Assembly: GCF_029946165.1 (NCBI RefSeq)
Contig: NZ_JAQSDZ010000010.1
Coordinates: 124,001 to 188,000 of the forward strand
Direction of reading: 5' to 3'
Length of the DNA stretch: 64,000 nucleotides
Origin: Methylotenera sp.
GTDB lineage: Bacteria > Pseudomonadota > Gammaproteobacteria > Burkholderiales > Methylophilaceae
Part shown: positions 18,458-26,789 of the stretch, piece by piece
Position numbering within the stretch: the stretch's first letter is position 1
How the letters are laid out: every line of letters starts with the position of its first letter
Translations under genes and position numbers: made by a program
The notes under the pieces: generated by a model
Told to the model about the DNA's origin: nothing
What the model saw: only the letters and a program-made list of their open reading frames with translations
The model's database searches: none

Positions 18458-19184
18458 GTAACTCAGTGAGTGTTTGTTCTAGTTTTGCACCATCAGAATC
18501 TACCATTAGAAAACGTACCAAAAGGAAGTTCTGCTCTGACGCCAACCAAAGCTCTTTGGTTTCAGATTGCGCTTTATCAGAGCCACCCGGCACCAAATGT
18601 ACCGTTTTGTATTGGCTACCAGCAAGGTTAAGCTGCTCTAGTTCTGGTTTAACCTTATATTGATACTGATTGAGTTTTTTACCTGTGGTGAGTGTGACCG
18701 TAAGATTGTTTTTAAAAGGTCTAGGTAGAAACATAAATTGGTAAGCAAAGCTAGCTAAGTCTTGCGTGCCAGCTTTAAGCGGAATGGTTTGAGGCTCACC
18801 TTTACCTTGCATGCGCAAGGTATTAGTCGCCCAGTCAAAATCTGCAAACAACGCCTTATTTGGGTTGCTACCTTGGTGTAACTCAAAGTGCGTCGGCACT
18901 AAACCTTTCCGCGTCACTTTACCTGTGCTGGTCAGTTTTCTTACGCCCAATAATGCATATACCCCTATGCCTTTTGTCGTACTTTCCACTTTATAAGTGT
19001 TACCTGTGACCACATACTTCTCACGGACATTAGCAAACGGCGTACCGTCTTTGGTCACTACATAGTTGGCTTGAATACGTTTAGGCAGGTTCACCTGCTG
19101 TGCTGCGAAGGCAGATGAACTGGTGAAAATGAACGCTAGACTTAATACGCTAACTGTACTAAAAACTCTAATTTGACTCAGCAC
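18447..19184 (-). CDS. Secreted DUF3108 protein
   Basis: 245 residues with a cleavable signal peptide (SSSAFAAQQVN, cleavage about residue 27). The rest is a DUF3108 domain; shared features with the downstream paralogue include LPTHFELHQGSN-like and TQDLASFAYQFMF-like segments. It is probably a soluble periplasmic beta-rich protein of unknown role. In related betaproteobacteria DUF3108 genes lie next to purine genes, as here with purM just upstream. Confidence 0.8.
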   Translation of the reverse strand: MLSQIRVFSTVSVLSLAFIFTSSSAFAAQQVNLPKRIQANYVVTKDGTPFANVREKYVVTGNTYKVESTTKGIGVYALLGVRKLTSTGKVTRKGLVPTHFELHQGSNPNKALFADFDWATNTLRMQGKGEPQTIPLKAGTQDLASFAYQFMFLPRPFKNNLTVTLTTGKKLNQYQYKVKPELEQLNLAGSQYKTVHLVPGGSDKAQSETKELWLASEQNFLLVRFLMVDSDGAKLEQTLTELHVD

Positions 19185-19269
19185 GAAAACTCCTTAATAT
19201 GACTTTATAAAAAAGTCTCACCAGTACTTAACGCATCAAGTTAGCTTTTAGATACAGGTACTATAAAAT

Positions 19270-20319
19270 TTAGACTACTACTGTTGGTGCTTCACCCGCT
19301 TGTTGCGCGCGGATATGACCAATTTCAAATACAGTTTCACCGGCATCTTGGAGTAATTTTTGCGCTGCCTCAGCTTGGTCTTTAGATACAATCACTGCCA
19401 TACCAATACCGCAATTGAAGGTTTTATACATTTCTAAATCGGCCACATTGCCTTGGGCTTGCAACCATGTGAATAATGGCGGTATCGTCCAGCTACCTTT
19501 TTTAATTTCAGCGGTTAAACCTGCAGGCAATACACGTGGAATATTTTCAGTAATGCCACCACCTGTGATATGCGCCATGCCTTTAACTGGCATTGCTGCG
19601 ATTAACGCTAACAATGGTTTTACATAAATACGCGTTGGTGCCATGACGACATCTTTGAATTTTCTACCATGAAAATCTGACTCAAAATCGATACCTGACT
19701 TATCAATCAATTTACGAATTAATGAGTAGCCATTTGAATGTGCACCGCTTGAAGCCAAACCAAGCACAACATCACCCTCAGCAATCGTTGTGCCATTGAT
19801 AATATTCTCTTTATCCACACAACCTACGGCAAAACCTGCTAAATCATATTCGCCAGCTGGGTACATGCCTGGCATTTCAGCCGTTTCGCCACCCACTAAA
19901 GCACAACCAGATTGTTCACAACCTTCTGCAATGCCTTTAATCACTTGTGCTGCGGTACCAACTTCTAGCTTTCCACAAGCAAAATAGTCTAAGAAAAATA
20001 GTGGTTCAGCGCCTTGCACTAAAATGTCGTTCACGCTCATAGCAACCAAATCAATACCCACGGTATCGTGTTTATTCAACTCGAAAGCTAATTTAAGTTT
20101 AGTACCCACGCCATCTGTACCTGAAACCAGCACAGGATTCTTAAACTTCTTCGGCATTTCGAACAATGAGCCAAAACCGCCGATGCCACCCAAAACTTCT
20201 GGTCGCATGGTGCGCTTTGCAAATGGCTTAATCTGCTCAACTAGCGCGTCGCCAGCTTCCATATCCACGCCCGCATCGCGGTAGCTAATTGATGGTGTGT
20301 TTGATGAGTTAGTGGTCAA
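19270..20319 (-). CDS. purM: Phosphoribosylformylglycinamidine cyclo-ligase
   Basis: AIR synthetase, fifth step of de novo purine synthesis: FGAM plus ATP gives AIR. The 349-residue length is typical. [12 protein letters not shown] at the N-terminus, [25 protein letters not shown] and [18 protein letters not shown] are family hallmarks. The likely start is TTG at 20319; no ATG lies before the conserved SYRDAGV. purN, often the next gene, is absent. The gene is divergent from the AI-2E transporter, an arrangement (purM / AI-2E / hda) common in betaproteobacteria. Confidence 0.95.
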   Translation of the reverse strand: MTTNSSNTPSISYRDAGVDMEAGDALVEQIKPFAKRTMRPEVLGGIGGFGSLFEMPKKFKNPVLVSGTDGVGTKLKLAFELNKHDTVGIDLVAMSVNDILVQGAEPLFFLDYFACGKLEVGTAAQVIKGIAEGCEQSGCALVGGETAEMPGMYPAGEYDLAGFAVGCVDKENIINGTTIAEGDVVLGLASSGAHSNGYSLIRKLIDKSGIDFESDFHGRKFKDVVMAPTRIYVKPLLALIAAMPVKGMAHITGGGITENIPRVLPAGLTAEIKKGSWTIPPLFTWLQAQGNVADLEMYKTFNCGIGMAVIVSKDQAEAAQKLLQDAGETVFEIGHIRAQQAGEAPTVVV

Positions 20320-20413
20320 AAGGGCTCTCGCTTAGTAATAATATTTAATTAAATAAAGGTTTCTGAATGCTTTTAAGTGAGTATTCAATATATTAAGTAT
20401 AATTTTAACCTAT

Positions 20414-21508
20414 ATGACGACTGAACCCAAAAAAACAGCAGCAAAAAATGTATTTTTCGATAATCGCTGGTTAATAGTTACCACGATTCTTGTATTTATT
20501 ATTTATTTATTGCTGCCAATACTTACACCCTTTTTAGTTGCGGCAATACTTGCTTATATGTGTGATCCACTGGTTGATCGGCTTTGTGTAGTTGGATTTG
20601 GTAAATTCAAAATTGGTCGCACGCTAGCTACGGTCATAGTCATGGCAGGTATTTTCGGCATTATTACTATATTGCTACTTATTCTTATTCCGTTACTGCA
20701 AAAAGAATCACTGCTGATTGCCGAGCGTTTACCCAGCACTATCAACAATATCCGCGCGACTGTTGAACCTTGGTTACAAAGCCAATTCGGCATTAGTTTT
20801 GCGATTGATGGCTCGCAGATTCAAGAAATCATTACCAAAAACTGGAAAACTGCGGGCGGACTGCTTGGCGATGTGCTAATTATGGCTGGCAATAACGGCT
20901 TGGCGCTAGTCGGCATAATTGCGAACATCTTACTTTTACCCGTGGTGCTGTTTTATTTACTACGCGATTGGGATATCTTTGTAGCGCGCATAGGTCAATT
21001 GATTCCACGTGAATGGCATGATAAAACCGTCGCCATGGTGAGTGAAATTGACCAAGTATTAGCGGAGTTCTTACGCGGTCAACTTTCAGTCATGCTCGCT
21101 ATGAGCGCCTTTTATGCCATAGGCTTATGGTTCGCAGGGTTAAATATGGCGTTACCGATTGGTTTAGTTGCAGGCTTGTTAGGCTTTGTGCCCTATTTAG
21201 GATTCGCCCTTGGCGTTATTTTAGCCTTAGTGGTTGCAGCATTGCAATTCACCAGCTTCGGTCAATTGATTCCAGTATTAATAGTATTTGGCTTAGGCCA
21301 ACTAGTAGAAAGCATGTTTCTTACCCCGAAATTAGTCGGCGACCGCATTGGTTTACACCCAGTTATCGTGATTTTTGCTTTGCTCGCTGGTGGAGAATTA
21401 TTTGGCTTTGCTGGCGTTCTGCTTGCTTTACCAGTAAGCGCGGCGATTGCTGTAGGCTTGCGTCACACCAAAGACACTTATCTCAATAGCGATACTTATC
21501 TCAATTAG
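20414..21508 (+). CDS. AI-2E/PerM-family transporter
   Basis: 364 residues with about eight membrane segments. The N-terminal pair, central periplasmic or cytosolic domain and C-terminal block (GLNMALPIGLVAGLLGFVPYLG) match the AI-2E transporter family. Members export autoinducer-2 or act as Na+/H+ antiporters; the actual substrate is unknown. The C-terminus carries a short tandem duplication (DTYLN twice) caused by an 18-bp near-repeat. A MITE-like element follows directly and separates it from hda. Confidence 0.87.
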   Translation: MTTEPKKTAAKNVFFDNRWLIVTTILVFIIYLLLPILTPFLVAAILAYMCDPLVDRLCVVGFGKFKIGRTLATVIVMAGIFGIITILLLILIPLLQKESLLIAERLPSTINNIRATVEPWLQSQFGISFAIDGSQIQEIITKNWKTAGGLLGDVLIMAGNNGLALVGIIANILLLPVVLFYLLRDWDIFVARIGQLIPREWHDKTVAMVSEIDQVLAEFLRGQLSVMLAMSAFYAIGLWFAGLNMALPIGLVAGLLGFVPYLGFALGVILALVVAALQFTSFGQLIPVLIVFGLGQLVESMFLTPKLVGDRIGLHPVIVIFALLAGGELFGFAGVLLALPVSAAIAVGLRHTKDTYLNSDTYLN

Positions 21509-21515
21509 CCCCACC

Positions 21516-21661
21516 AAGGACGCTTCTATAAATTCAAGTTTCTAAATTAGACAAGGCGCGAGTAAAAAATGATAACGCCGCATATGTTTTATTAGTAAGG
21601 AATTATTTTTTATGAGCAACGCCGTATAATGACGAAAATTTAATTTTATAGAAGTGTCCTT
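21516..21661. mobile_element. 146-bp MITE-like inverted-repeat element upstream of hda
   Basis: The left end AAGGACGCTTCTATAAATT and the right end AATTTTATAGAAGTGTCCTT are near-perfect inverted repeats (one substitution and one extra A). The interior has a second pair of related blocks (AACGCCGCATATG, AACGCCGTATAATG) and no ORF. No clear target duplication is visible. It ends 12 bp before the hda ATG. Confidence 0.65.
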
Positions 21662-21673
21662 CAAATTTTGTTA

Positions 21674-22279
21674 ATGAGACAACTAATACTCGACATCAAG
21701 CCTGCGGCTCCGCCCACGCTACTTAATTTTATAGTTGGGCGTAATGACGAGGCGCTCGCTAGCTTAAATGCAGTCGCTAGCAATACTGCACAATCAAAAT
21801 TTATATATCTATGGGGTGAAACTGGTAGTGGTAAAAGCCATTTACTAACGGCCTTTGAGTCAATAGACATGAAGGTTGTAGATAATGTGCATTTGCTCGG
21901 CAATGATGCACAAATTGATTTATTTAACACTTATAATCAGCTTAAAGAAAGCGGCGGCACGCTAATTACCGCCGGCTTACATGCGCCAACGCAAATGGGG
22001 CTGCGTGACGATTTAGCTACCCGCTTGGCTTGGGGCTTGGTTTATCAGCTCCATCCACTTAATGATGCGGAAAAAGCCTTAGCCCTACAAAATCATGCGG
22101 CGGAACGTGGCATTCGTTTACCCACCGAAGTTGTGGATTACTGCTTACGTTACCTCAGACGCGATCTATCTACCTTAATGGCGACTTTAGATGCCTTGGA
22201 TGAGTGGTCACTTACTACTAAGAAACCTGTGACCGTACCTTTGCTACGACAGTTACTACAGCTGAATTTAGAATCTTGA
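21674..22279 (+). CDS. hda: DnaA regulatory inactivator Hda
   Basis: A DnaA-like AAA+ protein that, with the beta clamp, triggers hydrolysis of DnaA-bound ATP and prevents re-initiation. The ATG at 21674 is preferred over TTG two codons earlier because it begins MRQLILDI, a typical Hda start with the clamp-binding QL..DI segment. Walker A is WGETGSGKSHLL; VVDNVHLLG is the Walker B/sensor region. It lacks the DNA-binding domain of DnaA, as expected. At 201 residues it is slightly short but complete. Its promoter must lie in or beyond the adjacent MITE-like element. Confidence 0.9.
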   Translation: MRQLILDIKPAAPPTLLNFIVGRNDEALASLNAVASNTAQSKFIYLWGETGSGKSHLLTAFESIDMKVVDNVHLLGNDAQIDLFNTYNQLKESGGTLITAGLHAPTQMGLRDDLATRLAWGLVYQLHPLNDAEKALALQNHAAERGIRLPTEVVDYCLRYLRRDLSTLMATLDALDEWSLTTKKPVTVPLLRQLLQLNLES

Positions 22280-22300
22280 ATTTAGAAACCTAGGACGAAC

Positions 22301-23623
22301 ATGAGCGCAAATTTTCTATTAATTTTTATCGCATTTCTATTAGTATTACTTAACGGTTTCTTTGTAGCAGCAGAATTCAGCTTAGTTAAACTTCGCAGCA
22401 CACGTGTGCGCACCATTGCAACAACCTTAGGCTGGCGCGGCAGAATGTTGGCGAAGGTTCATTCAAATCTTGACACCTATTTATCTGCCTGTCAGCTTGG
22501 GATTACATTATCTTCACTAGGATTAGGCTGGATTGGCGAACCTGCTTTTGCGGCATTAATCGAACCATTACTTGCGCAAATTGGCGTCACTAGCCTAAAA
22601 CTAATTCACAGCATTGCCTTCATTTTTGCCTTTTTTACCATTTCATATTTGCACATCGTACTTGGCGAATTAGTGCCAAAATCACTGGCGATTCGCATGT
22701 CTGAACGGGTAGGCATTTGGACAGCCCCAGCTTTATATGGATTTTATTGGCTAATGTTTCCTGCTATTTGGTTACTCAACCAGAGCTCAAATGTTGTAAT
22801 TCGCGCATTAAAGCTAAAAAATAAAGTGGGGCACGACTCACACTATTCTACAGAAGAGTTAAAGTTGATTTTGCGTAGTTCTCACGCCAGTGAAGAATTT
22901 AGCGATGATGAGTGGAAAGTACTCGCGCAAGCCATTGATTTCAGAGAACTGGAAGTATCGGATTTAATGCACCCGTTTAGCGAAGCAGTTGCTTTATACG
23001 AGGAAGATACTTTCGATGAAAATATGGATCGCATCTTGCAGCACCGTTATAGCCGTTACCCATTGGTGAATGACAATGGAGTGGTGACGGGCATTGTGCA
23101 TATTAAAGATATTTTTGTTGCTATGCGTAAAAATGTAGATTTCACTGAGATTAAGAGTCTCGCGCGGCCAATTGAACAGGTGCCACCATCCACGCACGCC
23201 ATGACATTATTCAGAAAGCTACAAAAAGGTGCGCCTCACTTTACTGTAGTCGGCTATTCAAATGCAGCACCTATCGGCTACATTACACTAGATAATCTAT
23301 TATCAGCATTGGTTGGCGATATTCGTGATGAATTCAGACAATCGCAAAGCGAATGGGCAAAGTTAAACGACGGCTCACTGCTCGGTAAAGGCACTTTGCC
23401 GCTGAATACATTAGAGCGCACTTTGGGCATTGATATTGAATCAGAGGATGCCGACACTATCGCAGGCTTAATACTGTGGGCGCTTGGTGACCTCCCCAAA
23501 GAAGGTCAGCGTGTCTCGTTCACGTCTTTTGATGTCGTAGTGAAAAAAATGATAGGCCCACGTATTTTATTAGTAAGGGTTTACCCAAAAATACAAGTCG
23601 TTGATAATACTTCTGCGCACTAA
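22301..23623 (+). CDS. CNNM/CorC-family CBS-domain membrane protein
   Basis: 440 residues: an N-terminal CNNM transmembrane domain (about 1-190, AAEFSLVKLRSTRV), a CBS pair (about 210-340, HRYSRYPLVNDNGVVTGIVHIKD) and a C-terminal CorC/HlyC domain (about 350-432, DADTIAGLILWALGDLPKEG). Relatives influence Mg2+ or Co2+ handling; the old hemolysin label is misleading. It lies 21 bp after hda and could be read from the same transcript, though the functions are unrelated. Confidence 0.88.
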   Translation: MSANFLLIFIAFLLVLLNGFFVAAEFSLVKLRSTRVRTIATTLGWRGRMLAKVHSNLDTYLSACQLGITLSSLGLGWIGEPAFAALIEPLLAQIGVTSLKLIHSIAFIFAFFTISYLHIVLGELVPKSLAIRMSERVGIWTAPALYGFYWLMFPAIWLLNQSSNVVIRALKLKNKVGHDSHYSTEELKLILRSSHASEEFSDDEWKVLAQAIDFRELEVSDLMHPFSEAVALYEEDTFDENMDRILQHRYSRYPLVNDNGVVTGIVHIKDIFVAMRKNVDFTEIKSLARPIEQVPPSTHAMTLFRKLQKGAPHFTVVGYSNAAPIGYITLDNLLSALVGDIRDEFRQSQSEWAKLNDGSLLGKGTLPLNTLERTLGIDIESEDADTIAGLILWALGDLPKEGQRVSFTSFDVVVKKMIGPRILLVRVYPKIQVVDNTSAH

Positions 23624-23637
23624 TGGTTAGTATTCCT

Positions 23638-23907
23638 TCAGGCCACCACAGTTACTTCTTCGCTATTAACTGCTGGTTTAGCAAACAATCTAAACCAAAT
23701 ATAGCCTAACAAGCCCGCTGAAAGTGATGCTAATAAAATCGCCATTTTGGCGGCATTAACCGTTTCATGATGGCCCGGAAAAGCTAGGTTTGTGGTGAAA
23801 ATTGACATAGTAAAACCTATACCTCCCAATATGCCTGCCCCACAATGTGCAACCATTTCAAGTCCGCAGGTAATTGACAAAGTCCCGCAAATACCGCAAA
23901 AAAACAA
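23638..23907 (-). pseudogene. C-terminal fragment of an NhaA-type Na+/H+ antiporter
   Basis: An 89-codon stretch on the minus strand matches only the end of NhaA: GILGGIGFTMSIFTTNLAF followed by AAKMAILLASLSAGLLGYIW. A full NhaA is about 390 residues, so over 300 residues are missing, and the first 20 codons do not resemble the family. It differs clearly from the intact nhaA at 24568 and lies on the opposite strand, so it is not a simple duplication. It is best read as the remnant of an older antiporter gene. Confidence 0.7.
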
Positions 23908-24567
23908 AATAAAGCTACGCCTAACGGTTTGCAGATTATTAAACCCTGTTCGATTTGAACAACAACAAATCGGACATTGAAAATGTGTCTACATTATTGG
24001 GGGAAGTCCAATAAGAGGCACCAAGATACTGAAGAGAACCATCGATTGAAGTGGTAATCAGTAAAACGCTCTTAAAATTCATAATAAAGAAAAATAATTA
24101 CTAATACAACATTTAGTGATGCCATATTAGTATACTTACCATATATTGATTGACATCTCGTTGTAACACTAGGTTTTAGTTCATTAGAAGATGGTGATTC
24201 AACGCATTATTCCTATACAAGGCTTTACGCTTCAACAAAAAGCGTAAACAACTCTGAAAGGTAAAGTTAAAATGCTTAATTTAAGCCAGCTATTTTATAC
24301 AAGTACGGACGAGTGCTTGCTATCGAACTTGGAATTTCTCCCCAATCAAAAAACTACGATGAATGATGCAAAGTTGCTTATCAGACAAATTTTAAGAGAG
24401 GAGCTTCCTAGAGTTAGCCGCGATTGCAGGCGAAAGTGAGCCGGTCTGCTTTGTAAGAATAGGCAGATAGCAGCAAGACTTATAGCGACATACCTCGCTC
24501 AAGTCAGACTCTATATCTTTAACAAACCCAGATTAAACTACTTAATTAAGTTATCGGAAAAGCAACT
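23908..24567. other. Gene-poor 660-bp stretch with decayed coding remnants and hairpins
   Basis: No intact gene. Hairpins are visible at 23948-23975 (GTTCGATTTG/CAAATCGGAC), 23994-24014 (TTATTGG/CCAATAA) and 24224-24248 (TTTACGCTT/AAGCGTAAA, perfect 9 bp). A short ORF starts at 24272, and protein-like stretches continue in other frames up to the nhaA start. The section looks like a recombination scar between the nhaA fragment and the intact nhaA. Confidence 0.5.
24272..24439 (+). pseudogene. Small ORF, possibly the start of a frameshifted gene
   Basis: A 55-codon ORF with GAAAGG before its ATG. The part NDAKLLIRQILREELP looks like genuine protein. Shortly after it, another frame reads ELAAIAGESEPVCFVRIGR and a third continues QIAARLIATYLAQVRLYIF up to about 24500, as if one gene had suffered two frameshifts and a stop. 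I do not recognise the family. It might alternatively be an intact small protein. Confidence 0.35.
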
Positions 24568-25947
24568 ATGTCACATCAAGATCAATCCGCAGCGAATAAG
24601 GAGAGTGGGCTCATTTACGCACCATGGGAGCGTGCTTTCAGTCGTGTGCTCACCCCATTTGAGGAATTTATCCATCGGCAGACGACAAGTGGTCTTCTGC
24701 TAATGGGCTCTGCAATTATCGCGCTATTTTTAGCCAACGGTATTTTCGCAGAGGTTTACCAGCATCTCATTCATACTCCTATTAGCCTGAACATCGGGAG
24801 CTGGGTAATCAATATGAGCATGCATCATTGGGTGAATGATGGCCTGATGGCGTTATTTTTCTTTGTCGTGGGCTTGGAGTTAAAGCGCGAAATTATGGTG
24901 GGTGAATTGTCGGATTTCCGGCAGGCGGCGCTGCCCATCATCGCGGCTGCAGGAGGCATGGTGGTGCCCGCACTCATCTATCTTGCATTTAATCACGATA
25001 GCGAGGCAGCCCAAGGTTGGGGGGTGCCAATGGCAACTGATATCGCATTCGCTGTCGGCGTGTTGGTATTGTTAGCGAGCCGCGTGCCTAAAGCGCTCAT
25101 TACATTTCTTGTGGCTTTAGCGATTGCTGATGACTTAGGGGCGGTACTGGTTATTGCATTATTCTATACGCAGGAATTGGCATTGAATTGGTTGCTGGCA
25201 TCAGCTGTGTTAGTAGTAGTTCTGATGAACTTTAATTATGCCGGTATCCGCAAAGCCATGCCCTATTTTATTGTTGCAGTGTTACTTTGGTATGCCTTGC
25301 TACAATCCGGCGTACATGCAACCCTGGCTGGCGTTATAGGCGCCTTTACAGTACCGGCAAGATCTAAATATGACCCGAGTTTATTTGCAGATCTCATTAA
25401 TGAGCAAATAGATCGTTTTATTGCCAATCGTCATCAGGGCGATAGTCTGATGACTAACGAAAAACTCTACTCTATAGTGCAGAATCTGGAAGAAAGCGTA
25501 AACGGAGTGCAGACACCACTGCAGCGACTGGAGCATATCTGGCATTTACCAGTCGCTTTTATCGTGATTCCGATATTCGCTATTTTTAACGCGGGTATTC
25601 CATTGCAATTGGGCACGCTAAGTGAGACTTTCTCTCATCCTGTCATGCTAGGTGTAACTTTTGGCCTGCTGTTTGGTAAGTTTATTGGCATCACAGGCGC
25701 ATGCTGGCTAGCGCTGCGTTTCGGTATCGGACAGCTGCCTACTGGTACACGTTTCAGCCAGATTGCCGCCGTATCAGTGTTAGCCGGTATCGGATTTACT
25801 ATGTCGATTTTTATTGCCGAGCTAGGCTTTGCGAATCAGACGGAATATCTATTGATGGCTAAGACCGGTGTGCTAGTAGCTTCGTTACTGGCAGGTGTGT
25901 TAGGCTTTGCATGGCTATGGTGGCTGGGACGTAAAATACACGAATAA
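24568..25947 (+). CDS. nhaA: Na+/H+ antiporter NhaA
   Basis: 459 residues, the longer NhaA form. The paired aspartates that bind Na+ are in ALAIADDLGAVLVIALFY; the unwound-helix region GWGVPMATDIAFAVGVL and the C-terminal VLAGIGFTMSIFIAEL are also present. Compared with the 388-residue E. coli protein it has an N-terminal extension and a hydrophilic insertion (about residues 265-330). It expels Na+ in exchange for H+. The gene looks somewhat more GC-rich than its surroundings and sits beside decayed genes, which suggests recent acquisition. Confidence 0.93.
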   Translation: MSHQDQSAANKESGLIYAPWERAFSRVLTPFEEFIHRQTTSGLLLMGSAIIALFLANGIFAEVYQHLIHTPISLNIGSWVINMSMHHWVNDGLMALFFFVVGLELKREIMVGELSDFRQAALPIIAAAGGMVVPALIYLAFNHDSEAAQGWGVPMATDIAFAVGVLVLLASRVPKALITFLVALAIADDLGAVLVIALFYTQELALNWLLASAVLVVVLMNFNYAGIRKAMPYFIVAVLLWYALLQSGVHATLAGVIGAFTVPARSKYDPSLFADLINEQIDRFIANRHQGDSLMTNEKLYSIVQNLEESVNGVQTPLQRLEHIWHLPVAFIVIPIFAIFNAGIPLQLGTLSETFSHPVMLGVTFGLLFGKFIGITGACWLALRFGIGQLPTGTRFSQIAAVSVLAGIGFTMSIFIAELGFANQTEYLLMAKTGVLVASLLAGVLGFAWLWWLGRKIHE

Positions 25948-25971
25948 CATCCAATTTTATAGTTAAGCTAG

Positions 25972-26013
25972 TATCAATGTGCCTTGGTTTAGGTCAATTA
26001 CCAAGCATTGATA
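25972..26013. other. Hairpin downstream of nhaA
   Basis: TATCAATG (25972-25979) pairs perfectly with CATTGATA (26006-26013), extended inside by CTTGG/CCAAG. No U tract follows, so it may be a weak terminator or an RNA-stabilising structure. Confidence 0.4.
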
Positions 26014-26058
26014 TAATGCCCGATTAGCCTGTTGCGCATTTTAGGCTCAAGCAAGTAG

Positions 26059-26520
26059 ATGCATGTGAAAGTTGGAATCATGAGGTTTGGTAAAACAGGG
26101 CGTGCCGTTGCCACTGTATTGCTGGAATCAAAGAAAACAAATCTTCAATGGGTAGTCCGTCAACCAACCTTATTGGAGCACTGTTCCGTTCCTGAGTTTT
26201 TAGGAATTGCATCAGACGAGCCCAGGTTAATTTATTCCAAAGATGAATTCACGATCTCAGAGTTGCTTGATCAGCATCCGATTGATGTCATTGTTGATTT
26301 TTCTTCGGGTACGGGCTTGGATTATTACGCTGAAGAGGCGGCAAAACGTGGGGTAACCATCGTTAGTGCAGTATCTCAGTACAGTGATGAACGGGCTAAA
26401 ACTATCCGTAAATTAGCAAAGCGAACATGCGTACTGCATTCACCCAACATCACGCTAGGCATTAACTTCCTGATTATCGCGGCAAAGATTCTTAAGCGAG
26501 CAAAATTCAAACGAGCGTAA
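26059..26520 (+). pseudogene. Truncated dihydrodipicolinate reductase (DapB)-like gene
   Basis: 153 residues match only the N-terminal NAD(P)-binding half of DapB-like reductases: VGIMRFGKTGRAVATVLL, IDVIVDFSSGTGLDYYA and the end of that domain, SPNITLGINFLI. Full-length members have about 100 further residues carrying the substrate-binding domain; here the frame ends after AKFKRA and no continuation is visible in the next 270 bp. The glycine-rich loop is altered (GIMRFGKTG). It is probably inactive and is not likely to be the cell's main dapB. Confidence 0.65.
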
Positions 26521-26669
26521 ATGTAATTAGTAAATGCCACTGGCTTTTTCTGATTCAATAAACTGAGTAAACGTTTTTGATAATTTCATTGATGCTGTTG
26601 TCGTGGAGGATGAAGTCATGGGGCAATCTTTAAAATTTTAATGTTTGAAAGCAATCTTTTATAACATAA

Positions 26670-26707
26670 GTTATCATTGCAAAACTAGTCGATAACAGCC
26701 TTTTTTT
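26670..26707 (+). terminator. Possible weak terminator after the dapB-like remnant
   Basis: GTTATC (26670-26675) and GATAAC (26691-26696) form a 6-bp stem followed within 4 bases by seven Ts. The stem is short and AT-rich. Confidence 0.35.
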
Positions 26708-26714
26708 AATAAAA

Positions 26715-26746
26715 CTGCACTAACTAATCAATCTGCACTAGTTAAT
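26715..26746. repeat. Pair of 14-bp direct repeats upstream of the COG2509 gene
   Basis: CTGCACTAACTAAT (26715-26728) and CTGCACTAGTTAAT (26733-26746) match at 12 of 14 positions and are offset by 18 bp. They lie 44-75 bp before the start of the flavoprotein gene and could be regulator sites. Confidence 0.35.
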
Positions 26747-26789
26747 ATTATCAGTACCACATAAAATATCATCGGGCAAAATCAATAAC

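Noticed and set aside
19811-19819. DnaA-box sequence TTATCCACA
   Set aside because: A single box inside the purM coding region; no cluster of boxes or AT-rich unwinding region, so not an origin.
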